A stretch of DNA of 59,179 nucleotides from an uncultured Clostridia bacterium (GTDB taxonomy: Bacteria; Bacillota; Clostridia; TANB77; CAG-508), in NCBI GenBank assembly GCA_944387425.1, contig CALXEV010000006.1:1-59179 (forward strand). Reading direction: 5' to 3'. The translations under genes were made by a program, and so were the position numbers. Positions 15,493-25,033 of this stretch are shown in pieces. The notes beneath the pieces were generated by a model that was given only the letters and a program-made list of their open reading frames with translations, was not told the DNA's origin and searched no databases. The first letter of the stretch is position 1; the number at the start of each line of letters is the position of its first letter.

Positions 15493-17919
15493 TTAAGCTT
15501 GTTTGCTTTCTTCCAAATTTAATTCTATATTGTATATTTCATAATTATTATCAATTACTTTAGTTTCTAAATCTTCTATAAATAGAGTTGCTTTAAAGTC
15601 TTTTATAGAATTACTAATGGCTTCTTCTAATTTCTTTTCTACTCCTATTTCAAGTTTTTTAATTGGTGTTTTTAGTGATACATTATTATTAGTTTTTGCA
15701 CCTCTAGCTTGACTGATTATTTCAATTATTTTATCTCCATATTTGATTTCTTCTTCAAAGTTATAATTTAATGGTTCTATTTTTGTTGTATGAATTGATT
15801 TATTATTATGATAAAGTTCTTGAAATATTTCTTCTGTAATAAATGGGAAGAAAATACTAAAATCTTGTAATAATTTATATAATAATGTATAAACAGTTTT
15901 TTGACCACTATATCTTGGAGTTTCTCCAAATTCTTCAGGTCTATATAGTCTATGTTTTACTATTTCTATATAATTATCACAGAATTCCCAGAAGAATTTT
16001 TCTAATATGTTTAATGCTAAACCTACTTCATATTCTTCTAAATAATTGATAAATTGTTTTTCCATTTCTTGAAAACGACCTAATATCCATTTATCAATAT
16101 ATTCAAAGTCGTTAAATTCTTTGTCTCTATAATCATTCAAATGCATTTCAATAAATTTAGAAACATTCCAAATTTTATTTATTAGTTTTTTACCTCTTTG
16201 TAAGGTTTCTTCACTAAATACAATATCAGTACCAAGTCTACCTGTTCCTGCCCAATATCTAATAACATCAGCAGAATATTGGTTAATTAAATCAATTGGC
16301 TCAACTTTACTATTTCCTTTACTTTTACTAATTTTTTCTCCTTTGCTAGCCATTACAAAACCTGAAATCATTACATTATTCCATGGTTTTTGCCCAAAAT
16401 GATAATAGCTTTTTACAATTGTATAAAAATCCCATGTTCTTATAATTTCACTTGCATTTGTACGCAAGCTCATAGGTTTTAATATATCTTCATAATTGTC
16501 TTTTTCTCCATATCTCATATTAATAAGTGGAGTTACTGAAGATGTTGCCCATGTATCCATTACATCTGTTTCTGGTACAAATTCTGTGCATCCACATTTT
16601 GGACATTTTTCTGTTTTTGGTTTATCAACTAAAGGATTTACTGGTAAATCTTCTTTATTTGCAAATATAGGTTCGCCACATTCTTTACAATACCATACTG
16701 GGAATGGAACTCCAAAATATCTTTGTCTTGAAATACACCAATCCCATGCAACATTATTTACCCATTCATCATATCTAGCATGCATATGTGCAGGATACCA
16801 GTTAATTTCATTTCCAATTCTTAATAAGTCTTCTTTATGGTTCATTATATCAATAAACCATTGTTTCATTACAGAATACTCTACTTCTTTTCCACATCTT
16901 TCATGTGTTTGTACTTCGTGTTCTAAATCTTCTATTTTAACTACATAACCACCATTTTGTAAATCTTCTATAATTTTATTTCTTGCTTCTTTTATTTTTA
17001 AGCCACCATAATTAGGAACTTCTGGTGATATTTTTCCATCTTCAGTAAAGATATATTTTAATGGTAATTTATATTTTTTCCACCATTCAATATCTGTTTG
17101 GTCACCAAATGTACAGCACATTACTACACCTGTTCCTTTATCTATTGCAACTTTTTCATCTCCCATAATTGGTACTTCTACATCTATTACAGGAATATGT
17201 GCAGTTTTTCCAATTAACTGATTATGATTTTCGTCATTTGGATTAACAAATACACAAACTATTGCTGGTAATAATTCTGGTCTTGTTGTTGCAATTGTAA
17301 ATTCTTCGTTTGTTTCAACTGTTCTAAAATTAATATAATTAAATGTTGTTTTTATTGTTTTTGTTTCAAGTTCTGCTTGAGCTATTGATGTTCTACATTC
17401 ATTACACCATAATGCTGGACTTTCTTTATGATAGCAGTGTCCTTTTTCTATTAAGTCTAAGAATGATGCTTGGCTTATTTTTATTGTTGAAGGACTTACT
17501 GTTTTATAATGTATGCTCCAATCTGTACTTACACCCATTCTGCTAAACAACTCTTGGAATTCAGCTTCATATTTATCAGTTGTTTCATAACATAATTTTG
17601 AAAATTCTTCTCTACCGATTTCATGAGCTCTTTTTCCTTGTTCTTTTTCAACTAGTCTTTCACTTGGTAAACCATTATCATCAAACCCAAATGGATAAAA
17701 TATATTATATCCTCTTAGTCTTTTATATCTTGCTAACATTTCTGTTTGTGAATATGAAAATATGTGACCAATATGAATTTTTCCGTTTACAGTTGGAGGT
17801 GGAGTATCTATAGAATATACCTCTCTTCCATCTGGTTTAAATTCATAAATTTTGTTTTCGTTCCAGTAATTTAACCATTTTGCTTCTTTTTCACTTGCAT
17901 TATATTTTTTGTCTAACAT
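15493..17919 (-). CDS. valS: valyl-tRNA synthetase, archaeal-like subtype
   Basis: ValRS charges tRNA-Val. The 808-residue enzyme has the HIGH motif in GKIHIGHIFSYSQ (about residues 46-58), a CP1 editing domain with TIATTRPELL, two zinc-knuckle-like segments (CNEC; CKECGE and CPKCGC), and the KMSKS-type KISKSKGN near residue 535. FDDNGLPSERLVEK is typical of the archaeal-type ValRS rather than the Bacillus type, and the C-terminal coiled coil is short or absent. Upstream is a T-box leader, so expression should follow tRNA-Val charging. ATG follows AAAGGAG. Confidence 0.95.
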   Translation of the reverse strand: MLDKKYNASEKEAKWLNYWNENKIYEFKPDGREVYSIDTPPPTVNGKIHIGHIFSYSQTEMLARYKRLRGYNIFYPFGFDDNGLPSERLVEKEQGKRAHEIGREEFSKLCYETTDKYEAEFQELFSRMGVSTDWSIHYKTVSPSTIKISQASFLDLIEKGHCYHKESPALWCNECRTSIAQAELETKTIKTTFNYINFRTVETNEEFTIATTRPELLPAIVCVFVNPNDENHNQLIGKTAHIPVIDVEVPIMGDEKVAIDKGTGVVMCCTFGDQTDIEWWKKYKLPLKYIFTEDGKISPEVPNYGGLKIKEARNKIIEDLQNGGYVVKIEDLEHEVQTHERCGKEVEYSVMKQWFIDIMNHKEDLLRIGNEINWYPAHMHARYDEWVNNVAWDWCISRQRYFGVPFPVWYCKECGEPIFANKEDLPVNPLVDKPKTEKCPKCGCTEFVPETDVMDTWATSSVTPLINMRYGEKDNYEDILKPMSLRTNASEIIRTWDFYTIVKSYYHFGQKPWNNVMISGFVMASKGEKISKSKGNSKVEPIDLINQYSADVIRYWAGTGRLGTDIVFSEETLQRGKKLINKIWNVSKFIEMHLNDYRDKEFNDFEYIDKWILGRFQEMEKQFINYLEEYEVGLALNILEKFFWEFCDNYIEIVKHRLYRPEEFGETPRYSGQKTVYTLLYKLLQDFSIFFPFITEEIFQELYHNNKSIHTTKIEPLNYNFEEEIKYGDKIIEIISQARGAKTNNNVSLKTPIKKLEIGVEKKLEEAISNSIKDFKATLFIEDLETKVIDNNYEIYNIELNLEESKQA

Positions 17920-17941
17920 AAATTAAAACTCCTTTCAATAA

Positions 17942-18160
17942 AAAAATAGAGCCCTCCCATACAAGGGCGAGCTGAACTCACGGTACCACCTTATTTATTA
18001 TTATTACTAATAACTTCTCAATAGTTTGTAACGCAACAACACGGATATTCTTACTTTTATTTCAGAATATCAACTCAAAAGCTACATTCCATTTACCTTT
18101 AATTTAGAAGTTCTCAGCCTAGACTTCTTTCTCTGTATAATAAGTATAAATGTACTCCTC
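17942..18160 (-). promoter_or_regulatory. T-box riboswitch of valS
   Basis: The minus-strand leader carries the T-box antiterminator core AAGGTGGTACCGTGAG (17977-17992), followed by a GC-rich terminator arm and a T-run ending near 17941. Upstream is a stem I region; a GUA triplet at 18094-18096 is a plausible valine specifier. Uncharged tRNA-Val would stabilise the antiterminator and permit valS transcription. Stem boundaries are estimated by eye. Confidence 0.88.
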
Positions 18161-18188
18161 TTTTTCTTCGTTTTTAGTTATATGTTAA

Positions 18189-18217
18189 ATAATACCATAA
18201 TTTTATGTGAATTGCAA
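18189..18217 (-). promoter_or_regulatory. promoter of the valS T-box leader
   Basis: TTGCAA (18212-18217), a 17-bp spacer and TATTAT (18189-18194) on the minus strand, about 30 bp upstream of the leader structure. Confidence 0.6.
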
Positions 18218-18240
18218 GTTTTTTTGAAAAATTTTAACAA

Positions 18241-18276
18241 AGATGATGGGTCCTATTAGAACCCACCATCTTTACT
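18241..18276 (-). terminator. terminator of the 18288/19116 operon
   Basis: On the minus strand AGATGGTGGGTTC and GGACCCATCATCT form a long stem with a 5-nt loop, followed by TTTG. It lies 12 bp after the stop. Confidence 0.8.
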
Positions 18277-18287
18277 TGAAAACCTAG

Positions 18288-18680
18288 TTAGAAGCCATAC
18301 CAAATCTGGCAACCTTGCCATTTTGACGGAAGTGTATAAACCTGTAGAAATTCTTTGTGAAAACCATGTGTAGAATCCATCATTTTTCGCAATGATGCAA
18401 GAACACACATATTCCCGTTCAGTTTTTGATATCTTAAATAGATATCTTTAGTTTTGAGAATCCGAAGATTTTCCAAACTATCAAAACTATATTCAGGGTC
18501 TTTTTTTGCTTTTTCACGAATTTCTTCTACCATTGGTTGAATACAACTTTCGTCAAAGACCATAACTGCATCCTGACCGTTTTTTGTAGCCCATTCGAGA
18601 ATATTTTTCTCGAATTCCTCTACCTTTCGTGTAGAGAGTGTGTCAAACCATGCCACACCCCTAACAGAAACATCATTCAT
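18288..18680 (-). CDS. hypothetical cassette protein, second gene of a pair
   Basis: A 130-residue soluble protein starting MNDVSVRGVAWFDTLSTRKVEEF; the longer frame start overlaps the upstream gene and has no ribosome binding site, while this ATG has AAAGGAG. I do not recognise the family. Its ATG overlaps the upstream stop by 8 nt (ATGAATGA), which implies translational coupling with the 147-residue partner. Composition is less AT-rich than valS and the alcohol dehydrogenase on either side. It contains VMVFDESCIQPMVEEI and ends IWYGF. Confidence 0.6.
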   Translation of the reverse strand: MNDVSVRGVAWFDTLSTRKVEEFEKNILEWATKNGQDAVMVFDESCIQPMVEEIREKAKKDPEYSFDSLENLRILKTKDIYLRYQKLNGNMCVLASLRKMMDSTHGFHKEFLQVYTLPSKWQGCQIWYGF

Positions 18681-19116
18681 TGCTTTCTCCTTTCGTCTTA
18701 GGCTCAAAAATTTTGGTCTGATTCTCATCATCAACCTCATTATGATAAGCCTTAGGGATATAAGAAAGAATAATCGTTTCTTCAGGTTTAAAAGGCCGCT
18801 GATAAATGATATTACCAGTTTCAAAAATCTGAACTACGACAAGATCAGTATCAGTTTTCTCGCTTGCAAATGGATATACAATGTATTCCACTCGCGTTCT
18901 CACCAAGACACCATCATAACTTCTCATGCAAGTGCCATCATTCAGTGTAAGAGCATAAAAATAGTTGCGGCAAAATCCTTTTTCCATAAGTTCATGCCAC
19001 TCAGCCTTTTTAGCGACAATCTCACACTTGGGATGATGCTTGACAATGTCAAGCAAGGTGTTTTTAAGTGTAGCCTCGGTCACGTTAATCCGGATGTTCT
19101 CAGTTTTCGTACTCAT
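18673..19116 (-). CDS. hypothetical cassette protein, first gene of a pair
   Basis: A 147-residue soluble protein starting MSTKTENIRINVTEATLKN at an ATG with GAGGAGGG nine bases upstream; earlier in-frame starts lack this. I do not recognise the family. The middle is beta-rich (YALTLNDGTCMRSYDGVLV, YIVYPFASEKTDTDLVVVQI). It is coupled to the downstream 130-residue gene. The pair has its own promoter and terminator and a balanced base composition, the same pattern as the other cassette genes in this window. Confidence 0.6.
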   Translation of the reverse strand: MSTKTENIRINVTEATLKNTLLDIVKHHPKCEIVAKKAEWHELMEKGFCRNYFYALTLNDGTCMRSYDGVLVRTRVEYIVYPFASEKTDTDLVVVQIFETGNIIYQRPFKPEETIILSYIPKAYHNEVDDENQTKIFEPKTKGESNE

Positions 19117-19158
19117 CTGTTTACCCTCCTCAATATTCATGAGAAATGAGTTATACAT

Positions 19159-19191
19159 GATGCCGTTTGCATCAAGTTCTATGATATTATA
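19159..19191 (-). promoter_or_regulatory. -10 element and leader hairpin of the 18288/19116 pair
   Basis: TATAAT lies at 19186-19191 on the minus strand; the -35 is weak (TGGATT-like at 17 bp). A leader hairpin GATGC-GCATC (19159-19173) follows. Confidence 0.5.
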
Positions 19192-19238
19192 GCACTATTA
19201 TTTATAAAAATCCATATTTTTAAGAAAAAATTTATTTT

Positions 19239-20402
19239 TTAATAAGCTCTTCTAAATAATTCTATAAAGTCTTCCCTTGAAACTTCTCTTGGATTTCCTG
19301 GTTTACAAGGATCTTGCATTGCTTTATCAGCTAATAATCCAAAGTCTTCCTCTTTTCCTCCAACATCTTTTACTGTTTGAGTAATTCCAACAGATTTTGA
19401 TAATTCTGAAATCATCCAAACAAAAGTATTTATAACATCTTGATCATTTAGATGTTCAGCATCTGGTCTTCCGATATTCATAAGAATTTCTCTAAATCTT
19501 TGAGCTGTTGCTGGATCTTCTCCATTAAATCTCATAACTGTTGGTAATAAAATTGCATTTGCAATTCCGTGTGGTGTATCATAAACAGCACCTAATTGAT
19601 GTGCCATTGAGTGTACTATTCCTAAACCAACATTTGAAAATCCCATTCCAGCTATATATTGGGCTAATCCCATCATTTCAATTGCTTCTTCATCTTTTTC
19701 ATTTACTGCTGATGGCAAGTATTTAAAAATTAATTTTATAGCTTGCATATGGAACATATCAGACATTGTATTATGTGCTTTTGTGATATATCCTTCAACA
19801 GCATGTGTTAATGCATCCATTCCTGTAGATGCTGCAATTGATTTTGGCATAGATGCCATTAAATCTGAATCTACAATTGCTAAAATTGGAATGTCATTTG
19901 GGTCTACACATACCATTTTTATTTCTCTGTTTTCATCTGTAATTACATAATTTATTGTTACCTCTGCAGCTGTTCCTGATGTTGTAGGTAAAGCTATAAC
20001 TGGCATACCTCTATTTACAGTATTAGAATTACCATTTAATGATACTACATCTGCTCTATCTGGATTTGTCATTATTATAGATATTCCTTTTGCTGTATCT
20101 ATACTTGAACCTCCACCAACAGCAACTATTAGGTCTGCACCAGCATTTTTACATGCTTCTACACCATCTAATACGTTTTTAATTGTTGGGTTTGGTTTTA
20201 CTTCTGAATAAACCTCATAAGCTATACCAGCTTTATCTAATACTTCTGTTACTCTTGATGTTACTCCACATTCTGCTAATGATTTGTCTGTAACAACTAA
20301 AACTTTTTTAAACCCTCTTTTTTGTATTTCTCCTGGTAGTTCTTCTCTTGCTCCTTTTCCAAAATATGATGTCTCGTTTAAAACAAATTTGTTAACTGAC
20401 AT
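19239..20402 (-). CDS. iron-containing alcohol dehydrogenase, FucO/lactaldehyde-reductase-like
   Basis: A 387-residue group III alcohol dehydrogenase, reducing an aldehyde with NAD(P)H. The N-terminal domain has the nucleotide-binding VAVGGGSSIDTAKG. The metal site is built from GMDALTHAVEGYI, HSMAHQLGAVYDTPHG, with the expected Asp and three His. The segment PTTSGTAAEVT is typical. The sequence is closest in character to lactaldehyde reductase/1,2-propanediol oxidoreductase, but substrate range in this family is broad. No microcompartment or fucose genes are nearby, so a general fermentative role is as likely. Good ATG with AAGGAG upstream. Confidence 0.9.
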   Translation of the reverse strand: MSVNKFVLNETSYFGKGAREELPGEIQKRGFKKVLVVTDKSLAECGVTSRVTEVLDKAGIAYEVYSEVKPNPTIKNVLDGVEACKNAGADLIVAVGGGSSIDTAKGISIIMTNPDRADVVSLNGNSNTVNRGMPVIALPTTSGTAAEVTINYVITDENREIKMVCVDPNDIPILAIVDSDLMASMPKSIAASTGMDALTHAVEGYITKAHNTMSDMFHMQAIKLIFKYLPSAVNEKDEEAIEMMGLAQYIAGMGFSNVGLGIVHSMAHQLGAVYDTPHGIANAILLPTVMRFNGEDPATAQRFREILMNIGRPDAEHLNDQDVINTFVWMISELSKSVGITQTVKDVGGKEEDFGLLADKAMQDPCKPGNPREVSREDFIELFRRAY

Positions 20403-20466
20403 TATAAAATCACTCCTTCTTTTGAATTTTTTTATATAAAAAGTTAAAAACTTATTATATCAATCT

Positions 20467-21105
20467 TTAGTTTTCTGCATAATCTGATGGTATTCCAAAT
20501 ATTGAATCATCTACTTCATTTGATATTTCAATTTTTAGTAGCTCTTCATTATTATCTCCATACAATGTTTTAATATATACTAAATTATCTTTTTTGTCAA
20601 AATAAAATCTGGTTTTAATTGTAGCTTCATCTATATCTAACATGTTTGATTTCATAAACATTGTACTTCCTGGATATTCTTCATAACTATATTTTTTACC
20701 ATTTACTTTTTCTTCACCAGTTGTATATTCTTTATTTAAAACTTCTTGGAACCATTCTGTTAAAATATTTTGTTCTATATTGTTTTGATTATATATATAA
20801 TATTCTTTCCTGTCATGTAATATATAAGTTGTTTTTTCATTTTCTACAATGGTAGTTGTATGTGAATCTGTTGAATAATTGTCTATTACAGTCTTATCAC
20901 CTTTTTTACCAATAATTGTTTTATTCTGGTCATTTTGTCTAGCTGTAAATAAATATGTGTCTTTACCACTTATATTATCATAGAAAATTTGTAATCTATG
21001 CTTTTGCTCATCCTGTTTTGATTTGATCGAACTGATTATAATAATTCCAACAACTATAACTACTAATAAAATAATTCCAATTAAAATTCTTCTTTTTTTC
21101 TTCAT
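20467..21105 (-). CDS. membrane-anchored hypothetical protein
   Basis: About 212 residues, starting MKKKRRILIGIILLVVIVVG, a signal-anchor or uncleaved signal peptide followed by an extracellular beta-rich domain. Not a family I recognise. It starts right after def; an upstream ATG overlaps the def stop (ATGA), but the ATG at 21105 has the better ribosome binding site (AAGGA, 8 nt). The domain could be a lipoprotein-like outer protein or an adhesion accessory, but there is no lipobox. Confidence 0.6.
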   Translation of the reverse strand: MKKKRRILIGIILLVVIVVGIIIISSIKSKQDEQKHRLQIFYDNISGKDTYLFTARQNDQNKTIIGKKGDKTVIDNYSTDSHTTTIVENEKTTYILHDRKEYYIYNQNNIEQNILTEWFQEVLNKEYTTGEEKVNGKKYSYEEYPGSTMFMKSNMLDIDEATIKTRFYFDKKDNLVYIKTLYGDNNEELLKIEISNEVDDSIFGIPSDYAEN

Positions 21106-21110
21106 CTTTA

Positions 21111-21605
21111 TCATTCCTTTTTATTATTTGTCTCTGGTTCAACATGTTCCAATGTTCCTGGTAACATTTTATCTGTAAATACCACTCCATCTAAATGGTC
21201 TAATTCATGTGCTATTGCTTGAGCTAATAAATCTTTTGCTTTTATTGTGATTTTCTTTCCGCTTCTATCTAAAGCTTCAACAACAACTTCTTTTGGTCTA
21301 ATAAGTTTAGCATATTGATTTGGAAAACTTAAGCATCCTTCTTCTACCTCGTGTTCTCCTTTTGTCTTTGTTATTTTAGGATTTATTAGGACTTTTACAC
21401 CTGTTCCATCATCAATATCTATTACAACAATTCTCTTTAAAACGCCTACTTGTACAGCTGATAATCCAACACCATTATATTTATACATTGTTTCAATCAT
21501 ATCATCTATTAATGTTTGGATTTTTTCATCTGCAATATTATCTACTTCTCTAGATTTTTTGCGTAAAATTTCATCACCTTCAAGTCTTATAATTCTTGTT
21601 GCCAT
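21111..21605 (-). CDS. def: peptide deformylase
   Basis: Removes the N-formyl group from nascent proteins. The 164-residue enzyme has all three motifs: GVGLSAVQVG (motif 1), EEGCLSFP (motif 2, metal Cys) and HELDHLDGVVF (motif 3, two metal His and catalytic Glu). It follows priA as in many Clostridia; fmt, often next, is absent here. The gene overlaps the downstream membrane-anchored ORF by a few bases. Confidence 0.96.
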   Translation of the reverse strand: MATRIIRLEGDEILRKKSREVDNIADEKIQTLIDDMIETMYKYNGVGLSAVQVGVLKRIVVIDIDDGTGVKVLINPKITKTKGEHEVEEGCLSFPNQYAKLIRPKEVVVEALDRSGKKITIKAKDLLAQAIAHELDHLDGVVFTDKMLPGTLEHVEPETNNKKE

Positions 21606-21623
21606 TAAAATCTTCCTTTCTAT

Positions 21624-23858
21624 TTAACTTAAATTATTTGGATTTATATCAATTGAAATTCTTGTATTTTTAAAATTAGCTTCATATATTTCTTTTAAAC
21701 AATTATTTAAAATAATATTAGCTTCATTTGTCATATTTCCTTTTATAATAATTCTCCATCTATACCTGTTTTGAATTCTATCAATAGGTGATGGCATAGG
21801 TTTTAAAATTGTAAATTCTTGTTCATTTAGTTTTTCTTTAAGATATTTATATACAGTTTTTGTAGCTTCTAAAATCTCATTTTCCGACAAACTATTAAAT
21901 CCAATTAGTATTATATCGCAAAAAGGAGGATAATTCAACTGTTTTCGCAAAACAATTTCTGTATCGTAAAACATATTATAATTTTGCTCTTTTGCACATA
22001 TAATACTGAAATTATCTGGATTATATGTTTGTATTATAACTTGTCCTTCTAATTGTTCTCTCCCTGCTCTTCCCGCTACTTGAGTAAGTATTTGAAAAGT
22101 TCTTTCATTAGCTCTATAATCATCTATATTTAAAGAACTATCTGCTGCAACAACACCAACTAAAGTAACATTTGGAAAATGATGTCCTTTAACAACCATT
22201 TGAGTTCCTATTAATATATCTATATTTTCATTTTTAAATTTATTTAAAATTTCTTCATGAGAATTTTTCTTTGTTACTGTATCAATATCCATTCTAATTG
22301 TAGATGCTTGTGGAAATAATTTGTGGATTTCTTGTTCTAGTTTTTGTGTACCTGTTCCAAAATACCTGATTTTTGTACTATGACAATTAGGGCATATTGT
22401 TACAACATTTTCTTCATAACCACAATAGTGACATTTTAATTTATTTTCTGCTCTATGATATGTCATACTAATATTACAATTTTTGCATTTAACTGTATAC
22501 CCACATTCTCTACACATTATAAAAGTAGAATAACCTCTTCTATTTAAAAATAAAATTGTTTGTTTTTTCTGCTTTAAGTTATTTTCAATTGCATTATATA
22601 ATGAAACACTTAGCATTGACCTATTACCATTTGCAAGTTCCATTTTCATATCTACTACTTCTACATTTGGTAATTTAGAATTATTTGCTCTTTTTGAAAG
22701 TTCAAGTAATCTTATTTTACCCTGTTTAGCATTATAATATGTAACTAAATCAGGTGTTGCACTTCCTAATACTAATGGGCAATTATTTTCTTGAGCAATT
22801 TTTTTGGCGATTTCTTTTGCGTCATATTTTGGTATTGATTCTGATTTATATGATGTATCATGCTCTTCATCTATTATAATAATACCAATATTTTCTATAG
22901 GAGCAAAAATAGCTGACCTAGCTCCTATAATAATTCTAGCTTTCTTTTCTTTTATTCTATTCCACTCATCATACCTTTCTCCAATTGATAATTTACTATG
23001 AAGAACTGCTATTTCTTCTTTTCCAAATCTTGAAATAAATCTATCTAGCATTTGTGGAGTTAAAGATATTTCTGGCACTAAAACTATTGCTGTTTTTCCT
23101 ATTTCAAGTGCTTTTTTTATTAATTGTAAATAAACTTCAGTTTTTCCAGAACCAGTTACTCCATATAATAAGAATCTTTCAAATTTGTTTTCTTCTATAT
23201 CTTGTTTTATAGAATCATAAGCTATTTGTTGTTCTTCAGTTAATTTTAAATTATTAGTTTTATTAACACATTTGTTTGCCAATGGGTTTCTTTCTATTTT
23301 CTTTTCGATTATTTCTATATATCCGTTTTTTTCAAGAGTTTTTACTATGCCTCTTGTACCAGTTGTAAATATTTCTATTTCTGGTATTGTAGCCCCTTCA
23401 TTGCTTTCTATGAATTGCAAAATCTTTTTTTGCTTTTCTGATTTTATTTTTCCTATATCAATATCAAATTGAATTTCGTCAGGTGTTTTCTTTAAATATA
23501 CAACATTTATGATTTTGTCTTGTACGTTTTTTTGTTCGTTTTTATTTTTTGTTCCAGGTTGTAACATTTGTTTTATACAATCTGACAAATTGCAAAAATA
23601 CCTTTTAGCCATCCATTTTGCCAATTCAATTTGATTTTGGGATAAATTATGTTTTATTTCTACTATATCTTTTACTTCATATTCAGTATTTTCTTTTAAT
23701 GAAATAACATATCCTTGAGCTAAATTAGTTCCTTTTCCAAATGGAACTAACACTGTACTTCCTACCATTATTAATGGCTCTAATTTTTTTGGAATATTAT
23801 AGTCAAATGTTCTGTTAAGTCTTTTTGCTGAACGATTTATTACAACTTCTGCTATCAT
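21624..23858 (-). CDS. priA: primosomal protein N' (replication restart helicase)
   Basis: PriA reloads the replisome at stalled forks. The 744-residue protein starts MIAEVVINRSAKRLNRTFDY (ATG behind AAAGGAG). It has the N-terminal 3'-DNA-binding domain, Walker A YGVTGSGKTEVY, the DEEH box in IIIIDEEHDTSYKSE, and a cysteine-rich zinc region (CREC...CKNC...CHYC...CPNC). Motif V and VI segments (TQMVVKGHHFP, QVAGRAGRE) complete the helicase. Downstream is def. Confidence 0.96.
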   Translation of the reverse strand: MIAEVVINRSAKRLNRTFDYNIPKKLEPLIMVGSTVLVPFGKGTNLAQGYVISLKENTEYEVKDIVEIKHNLSQNQIELAKWMAKRYFCNLSDCIKQMLQPGTKNKNEQKNVQDKIINVVYLKKTPDEIQFDIDIGKIKSEKQKKILQFIESNEGATIPEIEIFTTGTRGIVKTLEKNGYIEIIEKKIERNPLANKCVNKTNNLKLTEEQQIAYDSIKQDIEENKFERFLLYGVTGSGKTEVYLQLIKKALEIGKTAIVLVPEISLTPQMLDRFISRFGKEEIAVLHSKLSIGERYDEWNRIKEKKARIIIGARSAIFAPIENIGIIIIDEEHDTSYKSESIPKYDAKEIAKKIAQENNCPLVLGSATPDLVTYYNAKQGKIRLLELSKRANNSKLPNVEVVDMKMELANGNRSMLSVSLYNAIENNLKQKKQTILFLNRRGYSTFIMCRECGYTVKCKNCNISMTYHRAENKLKCHYCGYEENVVTICPNCHSTKIRYFGTGTQKLEQEIHKLFPQASTIRMDIDTVTKKNSHEEILNKFKNENIDILIGTQMVVKGHHFPNVTLVGVVAADSSLNIDDYRANERTFQILTQVAGRAGREQLEGQVIIQTYNPDNFSIICAKEQNYNMFYDTEIVLRKQLNYPPFCDIILIGFNSLSENEILEATKTVYKYLKEKLNEQEFTILKPMPSPIDRIQNRYRWRIIIKGNMTNEANIILNNCLKEIYEANFKNTRISIDINPNNLS

Positions 23859-23901
23859 ATTTTCTCCTTTTCTGTTGTATTTTATCACATAAAAAATAAA
23901 A

Positions 23902-23928
23902 AGAAAAGAGTAATCAAAACTCTTTTCT
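23902..23928 (-). terminator. terminator after the CMP-kinase-like gene
   Basis: On the minus strand AGAAAAGAGT and ACTCTTTTCT form a 10-bp stem with a 7-nt loop and lead into T-rich sequence. The 5' arm overlaps the stop codon, so the cluster ends before priA. Confidence 0.7.
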
Positions 23929-24487
23929 ATTCATCTAACCATTTTTTATATTCTCTTTCAATTATTTCAGCAGTTTGCTCAGGTGTTTGTTCTGTAGTAT
24001 CTACAACTAAATCATAATTTGACATATCATCTTTACGAACATGATATAGTTTCCAATATCTTTCATTTTCTAATGATGTTCTTCTAATCATATCTGCCTT
24101 TTGTTCTTCTACTGTATCAAAACTTTCTGTACTTTTTCTCTTAGAATCATTAAAAGCTCTTTCAGCAGCAACATCTATATCAACTGTCAAGTAAACTTTA
24201 AATGATTCTGGAACTGCATACCATCCTAAACGTGCATCAATTATAAAATTGTCATGGTCCTGTGCATATTCTGCAGCACTTTTTTCGATTTGTAAATCAA
24301 TTTCAGGGTGGTCAGCTAAAAATACATTAAAACTTGTTATATCTAGTCCCATATCTCTTGCTAATTTACGAGCATATTCTCCATTTCTATATATTCCATA
24401 ATTTAAATCTTTAATAAGAATTTCTGATACAGTACCTTTTCCTGCTGCTAAATCTCCAGCCAAAGATATAATATTTTTCTTTTTCAT
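23927..24487 (-). CDS. cytidylate-kinase-like P-loop kinase
   Basis: A 186-residue P-loop kinase with Walker A GDLAAGKGTVSE (about residues 11-22) and the compact lid of archaeal-type cytidylate/adenylate kinases (VAAERAF...RKSTESFD). It probably phosphorylates a nucleoside monophosphate such as CMP. Its place is notable: in most Bacillota the gene between remA and rpoZ, or next to them, is gmk. Here this kinase follows rpoZ and a gmk-like gene lies 14 kb away in the glycolytic cluster. The start is ATG after AAGGAAA. Confidence 0.75.
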   Translation of the reverse strand: MKKKNIISLAGDLAAGKGTVSEILIKDLNYGIYRNGEYARKLARDMGLDITSFNVFLADHPEIDLQIEKSAAEYAQDHDNFIIDARLGWYAVPESFKVYLTVDIDVAAERAFNDSKRKSTESFDTVEEQKADMIRRTSLENERYWKLYHVRKDDMSNYDLVVDTTEQTPEQTAEIIEREYKKWLDE

Positions 24488-24506
24488 TTACATTTTCCTT
24501 TCAATA

Positions 24507-24755
24507 TTATTCATCTTCTTCAGTTCCGTTTTCATTAGCTTCTTCTTTTTTTATCTCATCTATTGGCTCAATTATTTCAATTTTTCCTTCTGCAATTTCA
24601 TTTGCTGCTAGTGTAACTGGTGATTCTTCTTTTACATCTGTTTGTGGTTTTGAACCATCTGCAATTTGTCTTGCTCTTTTAGATGTTGCAATTACTAATT
24701 CATATCTATTTTTTGCTTTTTTTAATAATTCTTGAACTGTTGGTTTTACCATCAT
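24507..24755 (-). CDS. rpoZ: RNA polymerase omega subunit
   Basis: An 82-residue omega subunit, which aids RNA polymerase assembly. The core PTVQELLKKAKNRYELVIATSKRARQI and the later AANEIAEGKIEI are the family signatures. An acidic tail follows. It lies between remA and the CMP-kinase-like gene. Confidence 0.92.
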   Translation of the reverse strand: MMVKPTVQELLKKAKNRYELVIATSKRARQIADGSKPQTDVKEESPVTLAANEIAEGKIEIIEPIDEIKKEEANENGTEEDE

Positions 24756-24769
24756 TTTAAATCCCTCCT

Positions 24770-25033
24770 TTAATTAAGTTCTGTTGTTTGTGGTGTAATA
24801 TCTTTATCAACTCTTCCTGCTACAGTTTCAGGTTGAACAGCTGATAATATTATATGTCCAGAATCCATTATAAGAACAGCTCTAGTTCTTCTTCCATAAG
24901 TTGCATCAATAGCAGTTTTTGCATCTTTTGCTTCTTGCACCATCCTTTTTATTGGTGCCGACTCTGGACTTACAATTGCTACAATTTTGTCTGCTGATAC
25001 AATATTTCCAAATCCTATATTTACTAGTTGCAT
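24770..25033 (-). CDS. remA: DUF370/RemA-family regulator
   Basis: An 87-residue protein of the RemA family, DNA-binding regulators of matrix and osmoprotection genes in Bacillus. It starts [20 protein letters not shown] and has [24 protein letters not shown], the usual highly conserved stretches. The ATG has AAAGGGTG upstream; the annotated longer frame starts on GTG inside it. Position next to yicC is conserved across Bacillota. Confidence 0.92.
   Translation of the reverse strand: MQLVNIGFGNIVSADKIVAIVSPESAPIKRMVQEAKDAKTAIDATYGRRTRAVLIMDSGHIILSAVQPETVAGRVDKDITPQTTELN

Noticed and set aside
18681-18824. Longer start of the 18288 gene
   Set aside because: The extension overlaps the upstream coding frame and starts without a ribosome binding site; the ATG at 18680 is coupled to the upstream stop.
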